From contig NZ_CP046509.1 in the NCBI RefSeq assembly GCF_009738185.1, forward strand, positions 3,289,501-3,353,500: a stretch of DNA of 64,000 nt. The letters run 5' to 3'. Below are positions 41,414-49,109 of the stretch, piece after piece. This DNA comes from Erwinia sorbitola. GTDB lineage: Bacteria; Pseudomonadota; Gammaproteobacteria; Enterobacterales; Enterobacteriaceae. The position numbers and the translations under genes are program-made. The notes under the pieces were generated by a model, which saw nothing but the letters and a program-made list of their open reading frames with translations, was not told where the DNA came from and did no database searches. Position 1 is the stretch's first letter. Each line of letters opens with the position of its first letter.

Positions 41414-43071
41414 GGCTGCTGGCGATAGAAATACAGCAACATTCGCCCGCGCTTTTCAAGGCGATCCGGCGCGGGGATACGCGCATCAATCTCTCCGCTG
41501 GCATCTGAGAGTTTCATCACCAGCGAGATATTACCCTGCCGCCGCCGCTGACTCAGCCACCGGGTAAAATCCTCGGTGGATATCAGGCGACTGGCCGCGT
41601 CAGGATAGCTTAAGCCATAGGCCAGCTCGCCGGACTGATCCAGCAGCACGATATCGCTGCGTTTCAGCGCCCAGGCCAGCGCCGATGCCGTGCCAATACT
41701 GTTTGCCAGCACAAAGCGACTCTGCTGTAACTCCGCGCTGACGCTGGAAATAAACGGCTGTGGCTGCTTGGAGTAAATCACCTTATCGGGAATAGCGACA
41801 CCAATCACCAGCGCCAGACCGAGTGGACACAGCGCCGCCAGCCGCCAGTATTTTGCTCCACCCCGCATGCTCAACCACCCCACCAGCGCCCAGAACAGAA
41901 AGGCACTGGCCCCCAGCAGCACTTTACTCACCTCATGCGAAGCATAAACCGGATGCCTGACCAGACTCCACGGTGCCAGCACAACCATCATCACCAGCAG
42001 CAGCACGCCTCCCACCACCAGATTGATTACCCCGTTAGCTTTCAGTCCGCGCCTCCCTGCGGCGGAGAGCGCCAGCGCATGATGGGCCAGCAGCATTGCC
42101 AGCGGGGCGAAACAGGGCAGGATATAGGTCGGCAGCTTGCCTTTTGCCACGCTGAAAAATAGCAGTGGCATCACCACCCATCCCAGTAAATAGGCCGTTC
42201 CTGCGCTGGCCTGACGTTCACGCCATGCGCGGCGTAATGCACCTGGCAACAGCCCAAGCCACGGCAAGGCTCCGGCAATCAGCACCGGCAGGTAGTACCA
42301 GAACGGTGCCTTATGCTGGGCATCACTCTCAGCGAAACGCTGAATATGCTCCACCCAAAAGAAATAGTTCCAGAAGTCAGGCTCATGAAAAGCGATGCTG
42401 ATTGACCAGGGTGCCGAGATCGCTACGGCACTCAACAACGCCAGTGGACCAAACAGTAACAGCTCTTTCAGCCTGCGCTGCCACACCATCCATGGGACAA
42501 TCGCAATCACCGGTACCGCCAGCGCCAGAAAACCTTTGGTCATAAAACCCATTCCGCAGGCCAGCCCCAGCAGCAGCCAGCCTGCCGCTCTCTGCCGCAG
42601 GCTTCCCCCCTCGCCCACCAGCCAGAAACTGCACATCGCCGCCGTTAACCACAGCGTAATCATCGGATCCAGTACCGCATAGGTGCCGATGCTGTAAACC
42701 AGCAGACAGGTGAGGAAGATCACCGCAGAGTGCAAAGCGGTAGCTCGCTGATGCCACAGCCGCAGCGCCAGCCAGTAAATCAGCAGCGCACTGAGCGTGA
42801 CAGAGAACACCGAACCAAATCGCACGGCGAAATTTGTGCCGCCAAAGATCCACTGGCTGATGTTATTAATCCAGTACCCTGCTATCGGCTTCTCAAAATA
42901 GCGCAGGCCAAGAAAATGCGGCACCACCCAGTTTCCACTGCCGAGCATTTCACGGCTGATCTCCGCATAGCGCACTTCATCCGGCTGCCACAGCGCACGG
43001 AACTCAAGCGGGATCAGGTAATAGAGCGTATACAACAGGGGCAGTAACCATATATAACGGCTGTATTTCAT
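41410..43071 (-). CDS. arnT: Undecaprenyl phosphate-L-Ara4N transferase ArnT
   Basis: GT-C glycosyltransferase of the inner membrane that transfers L-Ara4N from undecaprenyl phosphate to lipid A, conferring polymyxin resistance. From ATG 43071 the protein is 553 aa with the family opening LWQPDEVRYAEISREML (about 28-44), RYFEKPIAGYWIN, IGTYAVLDPMITLW and about 12 helices. The start agrees with E. coli ArnT (MKSVRYLIG); the earlier frame to 43098 overlaps arnD. The gap to arnD is 5 nt. Confidence 0.92.
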   Translation of the reverse strand: MKYSRYIWLLPLLYTLYYLIPLEFRALWQPDEVRYAEISREMLGSGNWVVPHFLGLRYFEKPIAGYWINNISQWIFGGTNFAVRFGSVFSVTLSALLIYWLALRLWHQRATALHSAVIFLTCLLVYSIGTYAVLDPMITLWLTAAMCSFWLVGEGGSLRQRAAGWLLLGLACGMGFMTKGFLALAVPVIAIVPWMVWQRRLKELLLFGPLALLSAVAISAPWSISIAFHEPDFWNYFFWVEHIQRFAESDAQHKAPFWYYLPVLIAGALPWLGLLPGALRRAWRERQASAGTAYLLGWVVMPLLFFSVAKGKLPTYILPCFAPLAMLLAHHALALSAAGRRGLKANGVINLVVGGVLLLVMMVVLAPWSLVRHPVYASHEVSKVLLGASAFLFWALVGWLSMRGGAKYWRLAALCPLGLALVIGVAIPDKVIYSKQPQPFISSVSAELQQSRFVLANSIGTASALAWALKRSDIVLLDQSGELAYGLSYPDAASRLISTEDFTRWLSQRRRQGNISLVMKLSDASGEIDARIPAPDRLEKRGRMLLYFYRQQP

Positions 43072-43076
43072 CCGTA

Positions 43077-43970
43077 TCACTCTGTTGACTGCTGGCATCC
43101 CAGCCAGCCTTCTCTGCCGGGGAGACTACCCCGAATGACTTTGCCCGTCGGCAGCTGCGTAACATCCTGCGGCAGCAGCTCACTTAGCGGACAAAAATGG
43201 ATACCGCGCTGACGCGCCTCCGTCAGTAACGCATCAAACATCTCTGCCAGCACAATCCCTTCCGCTTCCGCATGAATGGTGTAAACCGGAACCCCCTGCT
43301 GACGCAGGATCTCATCGAGAATAAACGCGTTATAGCTGGCGCGGGTGACCTGAGTCCCGACCACCTCATCCCATGTCGGCAGTGTGACCGGGATCTGTAC
43401 GGTACCCGGCTGTCCGTCCGGAAGCAGGGGCCGGAATGGGGTATGGCCACGGCAGTCGCTGTTATAGCGAAAATCATAAGGTTGTTTGGCGGCAATCACC
43501 CGACCATCCGCACGCCAGCCCGCTACCGCAGAACAGGCCACCGGCTGGCCGGTGATCTCAGTTAACGCCTCCAGGCCAAGACTAATCTGTTCACTTAGCT
43601 TCTCTGCGGGCCACACTCCCGCCCAGGTTTGCCAGGCGAAATGATCCCAGGCATGCAGGCCGATTTCATGCTGCTGACCAGCCGCACGGATCACATCCGC
43701 CAGCCCTTCACTGATACGCCGTCCAGGCCAGGCCGTACCCGCCAGCAGAATGTCCCAGCCATACAGCGAAGCAGCATTGGAGCGCAGCATTTTCCAGAGG
43801 AAACGCGGTTTCAGCAGACGCCATAAATGTCGGCCCATATTGTCCGGCCCGACGCTGAAGAAAAAACTGGCGCGGATGTGATGGCGTTCCAGAATGGAGA
43901 GCAGGCGCGGCACCCCGTCACGGGTGCCGCGCCAGGTATCAACATCGATACGCAAACCCGCATTAATCAT
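43077..43970 (-). CDS. arnD: 4-deoxy-4-formamido-L-arabinose-phosphoundecaprenol deformylase ArnD
   Basis: Polysaccharide-deacetylase-family enzyme that removes the formyl group from undecaprenyl phosphate-L-Ara4FN. The 297-aa protein has the catalytic RIDVDTWRGTRDGVPRLL block (about 7-24), EIGLHAWDHFAWQ with metal histidines (about 96-108), and the C-terminal VYTIHAEAEG. It overlaps arnA by 4 nt. Confidence 0.93.
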   Translation of the reverse strand: MINAGLRIDVDTWRGTRDGVPRLLSILERHHIRASFFFSVGPDNMGRHLWRLLKPRFLWKMLRSNAASLYGWDILLAGTAWPGRRISEGLADVIRAAGQQHEIGLHAWDHFAWQTWAGVWPAEKLSEQISLGLEALTEITGQPVACSAVAGWRADGRVIAAKQPYDFRYNSDCRGHTPFRPLLPDGQPGTVQIPVTLPTWDEVVGTQVTRASYNAFILDEILRQQGVPVYTIHAEAEGIVLAEMFDALLTEARQRGIHFCPLSELLPQDVTQLPTGKVIRGSLPGREGWLGCQQSTE

Positions 43971-45949
43971 TCGGCGTTCTCGCCTGGCTCGACGGTTTGC
44001 AGAAAGAAGTCCAGCGTCGCGTCAATGGTGTAGTTCATTGCCACTTCCGGCTGCCAGTTCAACAGGCGTTTAGCATTGCGTATCGACGGTTTACGATGCT
44101 CCACATCCTGATATCCCTTGCCGTAATAGCTGCTGCTTTCCACCTCACGGAACCCGGCAAACGGCGGGAAGCGGTGGCGCAGCGGATGGCGTTCAAAGCT
44201 CGCCAGCAGCTGTTCAGCCAGCTCTTTAATACTGGCTTCGTTATCCGGGTTACCGATATTAATAATCTGGCCATCGCAGTTCTGCTGCTTGTTTTCGATA
44301 ATCAGGAACAGCGCTTCAATGCCGTCACTGATATCGGTAAAGCAGCGTTTCTGTCGCCCACCGTCGATCAGTTTGATCGGCGATCCCTCTACCAGATTAA
44401 GGATCAGCTGCGTGATAGCGCGTGAACTGCCGATACGTGCCGCATTAAGATTATCCAGCCGCGGCCCCATCCAGTTAAATGGCCGGAACAGGGTAAAATG
44501 CAGCCCCTCTTTTTCGCCATAGGCCCAGATAACCCGATCCAGCAGCTGTTTTGATACCGAGTAGATCCAGCGCTGTTTATTAATCGGCCCGACCACCAGG
44601 TTTGAGTGATCTTCGTCGAACGTAGCGTCGGTGCTCATGCCATACACTTCGGAAGTGGAAGGGAAGATAATGCGTTTTTTGTACTTTACGCAGTCGCGGA
44701 TAATCTTCAGGTTCTCTTCGAAATCCAGCTCAAATACGCGCAGCGGATTGCGGGTATATTCAATCGGCGTGGCAATCGCCACCAGCGGCAGCACGACATC
44801 ACACTTTTTAATGTGATATTCGATCCACTCTGAGTGAATGCTGATATCCCCTTCGACAAAATGAAAGCGCTGATGACCGACAAAGCGGCTGATGGCATCG
44901 GAGCCAATATCCAGGCCATAAATCTCGAAATTATCGTCGGCCAGCAGGCGCTCGGTCAGATGATTACCAATAAAACCGTTTACGCCAAGAATCAGCACGC
45001 GGGTACGGCGTTTTGCCGCTACCGCTGGCAGACTGTGCAGCAATGCTCCGGCCACCAGACCCAGCGTTTGTGCCAGCTGGCTGCCCTGCATATATACGCC
45101 GCTGTCGCTTTGCCCGGTCACCACTTCCAGCGCGCCGTCAACGCAGGCAACGATAAAGGGCGCAACAGAGAGCACCGTACCCGGCTTCGCTGGCTGAAGG
45201 TCGTAATGCATCCGCGACTGCCAGATAATAAAGCGTGCGCCACCGGCATAGCTAAATGCCCCCGGCCACGGATCGGTGACCGCACGAACCAGGTTATGGA
45301 TGCGCTGTACCGGCTGCTGCCAGTTAATACGTCCATCTTCCGGCGTGCGCCGCCCGACATAGCTTGCCTGGCTTTCATCCTGCGGCTGTTCAGAAAAATC
45401 TCCACTTTTCAGCTGCGGCAAACTCTGCGCCAGCAGCTGTTGCGCACTTTCACAAACTTTGTAATGGAGGGTCAGCGCATTATCATCTGCCGCTATAGCT
45501 ACCGACTGGCGGGCAATAATTGCTCCGGCATCGGCACGTTTCACCATACGGTGCAGCGTTACGCCGGTCTCCTCCTCACCGTTCACCAGCACCCAGTTTA
45601 ACGGTGCGCGGCCGCGATATTTCGGCAGCAACGAGGCATGCAGATTAAAGGCCCCCGCCGATGCGCAGGCGAGGATCTCGTCATTCAGCATCTGACGATA
45701 GTGGAAGGAGAAGATCATCTCCGGCTTCATATCACGGATGCGATCAACCCACAGCGGATGGTTAACATCTTCAGGAGCGTAAACCGGCACCCCAAGCTGC
45801 GCGGCCACCCGCGCCACCGATCCAAAGAAGTGATTCTCAGCCGGATTATCCGCATGAGTGAATATCGCGCAGATATCAAAACCTGCTTCAGCCAGAGCAC
45901 GGATCCCGGTGCAGCCCATATCATGGTAGGCAAAAACGACGGCTTTCAT
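43967..45949 (-). CDS. arnA: Bifunctional UDP-L-Ara4N formyltransferase / UDP-glucuronate decarboxylase ArnA
   Basis: A 660-aa two-domain cytosolic enzyme. The N-terminal formyltransferase domain (1-305) keeps N102 and H104 in NLHASLLPKYRGRAPLNW. The C-terminal Rossmann dehydrogenase domain (about 316-660, VLILGVNGFIGNHL) oxidatively decarboxylates UDP-glucuronic acid to the 4-ketopentose, the first committed step. Length equals the E. coli protein. It overlaps both neighbours by 4 nt. Confidence 0.95.
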   Translation of the reverse strand: MKAVVFAYHDMGCTGIRALAEAGFDICAIFTHADNPAENHFFGSVARVAAQLGVPVYAPEDVNHPLWVDRIRDMKPEMIFSFHYRQMLNDEILACASAGAFNLHASLLPKYRGRAPLNWVLVNGEEETGVTLHRMVKRADAGAIIARQSVAIAADDNALTLHYKVCESAQQLLAQSLPQLKSGDFSEQPQDESQASYVGRRTPEDGRINWQQPVQRIHNLVRAVTDPWPGAFSYAGGARFIIWQSRMHYDLQPAKPGTVLSVAPFIVACVDGALEVVTGQSDSGVYMQGSQLAQTLGLVAGALLHSLPAVAAKRRTRVLILGVNGFIGNHLTERLLADDNFEIYGLDIGSDAISRFVGHQRFHFVEGDISIHSEWIEYHIKKCDVVLPLVAIATPIEYTRNPLRVFELDFEENLKIIRDCVKYKKRIIFPSTSEVYGMSTDATFDEDHSNLVVGPINKQRWIYSVSKQLLDRVIWAYGEKEGLHFTLFRPFNWMGPRLDNLNAARIGSSRAITQLILNLVEGSPIKLIDGGRQKRCFTDISDGIEALFLIIENKQQNCDGQIINIGNPDNEASIKELAEQLLASFERHPLRHRFPPFAGFREVESSSYYGKGYQDVEHRKPSIRNAKRLLNWQPEVAMNYTIDATLDFFLQTVEPGENAE

Positions 45950-46923
45950 GATGATTTATCCTGTGTGGTGTTGGCGTCGTGGCTGACAACGCGCTGAATA
46001 AAATAACGGGGACGGGCGCGCACATCGTTATAAATGCGCCCGATATACTCGCCAAGCAGCCCCATACCAACGAACTGCGCGCCGATAAAAATAAACAGCA
46101 CGGCAAACAGCATAAATACCCCTTCCGCTGCCCACTGCGGGCCGAGGAAGAGACGCAGCGCAATCAACAGCAGGGAAATAGCAAAACCGGCCAGCGCAAT
46201 CACGCTGCCAAAGACGCTTAACAGACGCAGCGGCGTGGTAGTCAGGCAGGTAATCAGGTCATACATCAGGTTGATCAGACGCATCAGGCTGTATTTAGAG
46301 TCGCCAAATTCACGCTCGGCGTGCAGCACCGGGATCTCCGTCGCCCGACGGGCAAAGGTGTTTGCCAGAATAGGGATAAAAGTGCTGCGCTCATGACAGT
46401 TGAGCATCGCATCGACAATATGACGGCGATAGGCACGCAGCATGCAGCCGTAGTCACCCATCGCTTTGCCCGTGGTGCGCTGAATCAGATGATTGATCAG
46501 GCGCGAGGCGCGCTTGCGGAACCAGCTATCCTGGCGGTTCTGACGCACAGTCCCTACCACGTCATAGCCCTGCCGGGCGGTTTCAACCAGATTGACGATC
46601 TCTTCCGGAGGGTTTTGCAAATCGGCATCAAGAGTGATCACCAGATCGCCGCTGATATGGCTGAAACCGGCCATAATCGCTGAATGCTGACCGTAATTTC
46701 GATTCAACAGCACCGCGACAATATGGCTGTCCGGGGCTTCTGCGGCGGCAGTCATTATTTCAGCGGAGGCGTCGCTGCTGCCGTCATCTACCAGCAGAAT
46801 TTCATAGTCGATGCCCAGCTGTGCGCAGGCGGCATCGGTGCGGCGCATCAGCTCCGGCAGGCTTTCCTGCTCGTTGTACACCGGGATCACTACTGAGATT
46901 TTGTTGAGTGGTTGATCTGTCAT
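45946..46923 (-). CDS. arnC: Undecaprenyl-phosphate Ara4FN transferase ArnC
   Basis: GT2 glycosyltransferase that links Ara4FN to undecaprenyl phosphate at the inner membrane. The 325-aa protein has the nucleotide-binding VVIPVYNEQESLPEL opening (about 11-25), DDGSSD and DADLQNPPEE motifs, and two C-terminal transmembrane helices (about 235-258 and 270-292). It sits 1 nt after arnB and overlaps arnA by 4 nt. Confidence 0.94.
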   Translation of the reverse strand: MTDQPLNKISVVIPVYNEQESLPELMRRTDAACAQLGIDYEILLVDDGSSDASAEIMTAAAEAPDSHIVAVLLNRNYGQHSAIMAGFSHISGDLVITLDADLQNPPEEIVNLVETARQGYDVVGTVRQNRQDSWFRKRASRLINHLIQRTTGKAMGDYGCMLRAYRRHIVDAMLNCHERSTFIPILANTFARRATEIPVLHAEREFGDSKYSLMRLINLMYDLITCLTTTPLRLLSVFGSVIALAGFAISLLLIALRLFLGPQWAAEGVFMLFAVLFIFIGAQFVGMGLLGEYIGRIYNDVRARPRYFIQRVVSHDANTTQDKSS

Positions 46924-46924
46924 A

Positions 46925-48064
46925 TTATTTACCCACCAGCGTGCGCAGAGCGGTAATCACGCGGTCGCAATCGTCATCGGTCATCCCCGGGAACAGCGGA
47001 ATTGAGCAGATACGATCTGAGTTCCATTCGGTATGCGGTAAAGAGAGATGCGGGAAGCATTCGCGGTAATACTTCTGCGTGTGTGCCGCACGGAAGTGCA
47101 GCCCGCTGCCGATCCCCTGCTCTTTCAGCGCCTGCATCAGTTCGTTACGGCTCAGGCCGCAGCGCGCGGCATCTACGCGCAGGATAAACAGATGCCAGGC
47201 GTGCTGATGGGGCCAGGCTGGCAGCGCGAGAGGCCGTAACGGAGTATCAGCCAGTTCGTTAAGGTAACGCAGCGCGATCTGCTCACGCCGGGCGTTGTTC
47301 GCCGCCAGCTTATCCAGCTGCACCAGTGCGATCGCCGCATTAATATCGGCCAGATTGTATTTAAAACCGGGGGAGATAACTTCCGCCTGCGGTGCCCGCC
47401 CCTGAGTATGGCGATCGAACGCATCCACACCGAGGCCGTGAAATTTCAGGCGCTGTATGCGTTCGGCCAGCCCGGCATCATCGGTAACCACCAGCCCGCC
47501 CTCGGCACAGCTCATATTTTTAATCGCGTGGAAAGAGAAGATCGCCGTACCACGATTGCCAATATGGTGCCCGCGATAGTAAGTACCCGCCGCATGAGCG
47601 GCATCTTCAATGACCGCAATACCCCGCCGCTCGCCCACTGCGCGAATAGCATCAATATCAGCGGGCGCACCGGCGTAATGCACTGGAATAATGGCTTTGG
47701 TTCGCGGGGTGATGGCCGCTTCAATCAGTTCAGGCGTCACCATCAGCGTATCGCGGTCAACATCGATCATCACCGGGGTTGCTCCCAGCAGAACAATCAT
47801 ATTCAGCGTTGAAACCCAGGTCAGCGACGGGGTGATCACCTCATCGCCGGGCTGAATGCCCAGCGCCATCAGGGTGACATGCATCCCCGCCGTTGCCGAA
47901 CAGACGGCAATCCCGTAACGGTTTCCGGTTAGCTGGCAAAAAGCCTGTTCAAGCTGCTGACTTTTGGGGCCGGTGGTGATCCAACCTGAGCGCAGCACTT
48001 CAGCCACTGCATCCAGCTCGTCCGCTCCCATTGCCGGACGTGAGAAAGGCAAAAATTCAGACAT
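46925..48064 (-). CDS. arnB: UDP-4-amino-4-deoxy-L-arabinose aminotransferase ArnB
   Basis: PLP-dependent DegT-family aminotransferase making UDP-L-Ara4N from the 4-keto sugar with glutamate. The 379-aa protein has the opening FLPFSRPAMGADELDAV, the PLP lysine in FSFHAIKNMSCAEGG (about 177-191) and the terminal RVITALRTLV. It is the first gene of the operon, preceded by a PmrA box about 235 nt upstream and by a leader of about 213 nt containing short frames. Confidence 0.94.
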   Translation of the reverse strand: MSEFLPFSRPAMGADELDAVAEVLRSGWITTGPKSQQLEQAFCQLTGNRYGIAVCSATAGMHVTLMALGIQPGDEVITPSLTWVSTLNMIVLLGATPVMIDVDRDTLMVTPELIEAAITPRTKAIIPVHYAGAPADIDAIRAVGERRGIAVIEDAAHAAGTYYRGHHIGNRGTAIFSFHAIKNMSCAEGGLVVTDDAGLAERIQRLKFHGLGVDAFDRHTQGRAPQAEVISPGFKYNLADINAAIALVQLDKLAANNARREQIALRYLNELADTPLRPLALPAWPHQHAWHLFILRVDAARCGLSRNELMQALKEQGIGSGLHFRAAHTQKYYRECFPHLSLPHTEWNSDRICSIPLFPGMTDDDCDRVITALRTLVGK

Positions 48065-48084
48065 TAATAAATTCCATTAAACAA

Positions 48085-48168
48085 TTAACACCACAGATGG
48101 ATAATCAGAACGGTGGACGCTGGTATTCTGACCTCTGAACTTGAAATGCGAACTGCGAACTGCCACAT
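48085..48168 (-). other. Short frame in the arnB leader, possible leader peptide (27 codons)
   Basis: Within the predicted arnB 5' UTR, an ATG with AAGGG 4 nt upstream opens a 27-codon frame that begins MWQFAVRISSSEVR and ends LIIHLWC, stopping 20 nt before arnB. A second 24-codon hydrophobic frame (MFLAQHLIVFVCFLSC..., 48177-48251) lies just ahead but lacks a ribosome-binding site. No conservation evidence is available. Confidence 0.25.
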
Positions 48169-48283
48169 ATTGCCCTTCAGGTGATATACCTCCGCTTCCC
48201 GTCACAGGATAAAAAACAGACAAAAACAATTAAGTGTTGCGCTAAAAACATGCAAAAAGAAGTTAAAAGCACCTCATACACGA

Positions 48284-48316
48284 AGCATAGATGAAAATAC
48301 TTAGGGGAAGATTAAG
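48284..48316 (-). promoter_or_regulatory. PmrA-box promoter of the arn operon
   Basis: On the minus strand CTTAAT-CTTCC-CCTAAG (48316 to 48300) matches the PmrA box YTTAAK-N5-YTTAAK at 11 of 12 positions. A TATGCT -10 element (48284-48289) lies 10 nt downstream, placing the box over the -35, as in known PmrA-activated promoters. The predicted start is near 48277. The rest of the 48065-48552 gap holds the arnB leader and an AT-rich upstream region of the gene at 48553. Confidence 0.72.
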
Positions 48317-48552
48317 AAATATTAGTTGGGGGCAGATTAAATCAGGACGGTTGAAGAAAGGTTTAGCTATAAAAGTTGTTGCCAAAAATTCGTATTAAGA
48401 AAAACCGTAAATATAAAATAAACTTCACTGTTTTGTAGCAAAACATGTTTAATGCAACAGATGATGCTGAAAGCCAGCAGGCGGGAAAGTGATGGTGTGA
48501 GTTAGTCTCATCACGGGTTAAACTGACCTTTTTTAGCCAGAAGGAATCTGAT

Positions 48553-49017
48553 ATGAGCCAAACCACCCTGCCTGACAATCTGCTGGCACTGCTTGACGGT
48601 TCGCTGCCTGCCAGCCATCTGCATCAGGCTATTCGCCTTGCAAGCATTGGGGAAAACGGCTGGCCCTATGCGGCACAGCTTAGTTTAGGTGAGATTATTG
48701 CCCGTTCAGCGAATGAGCTGCTGTTTGCCATCTGGCCGCAGTCAACCACCACGGGTAATCTGCGCCGTAACGGTAAAATCACCCTCGCGCTGGTTCTGGA
48801 TGGTGCGGTTATGGAGATTCAGGCGCAGGCAACTCCCCGTGAAGAGACCCTGACGGATCTGTCGCTGGCAGTATTCCATGCGGAGGTGAAGCAGGTGATC
48901 GCTCATCGCGCACCTTATGCCACGGTCACCAGCGGCTTAACCTTCACTCTGAAAGATGAAACAGCAGCGCTGGCACGCTGGCGCCAGCAAATCATGGCGC
49001 TGAAAGCGCTGGCATAA
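48553..49017 (+). CDS. Pyridoxamine 5'-phosphate oxidase-like split-barrel protein
   Basis: A 154-aa protein with the pattern of the FMN-binding split-barrel superfamily: a beta-rich core, WPYAAQLSLGEIIA (about 36-49), LLFAIWPQSTTTGNLRRNGKITLALVLDG as the strand-loop-strand region (about 56-84), and a helical C-terminus. Substrate and even flavin binding are uncertain. It is a single-gene unit with its own terminator, between arnB and gcd. Confidence 0.68.
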   Translation: MSQTTLPDNLLALLDGSLPASHLHQAIRLASIGENGWPYAAQLSLGEIIARSANELLFAIWPQSTTTGNLRRNGKITLALVLDGAVMEIQAQATPREETLTDLSLAVFHAEVKQVIAHRAPYATVTSGLTFTLKDETAALARWRQQIMALKALA

Positions 49018-49046
49018 AAAAAGGGCGACTGTGAAGTCGCCCTTTT
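49016..49046. terminator. Bidirectional terminator between the split-barrel gene and gcd
   Basis: A perfect 10-bp stem AAGGGCGACT/AGTCGCCCTT with loop GTGA, flanked by A residues on the left and T residues on the right. Confidence 0.9.
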
Positions 49047-49109
49047 GCTTCCTGATCAGGCTAACCTGACCGCAACAGTATTACCTGAGCAACTATGCCC
49101 CGGCACTGC

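Noticed and set aside
43997..46896. Several open frames of 70-255 codons on the plus strand opposite arnA and arnC
   Set aside because: They are antisense shadows of high-GC coding sequence, without ribosome-binding sites or recognisable products.
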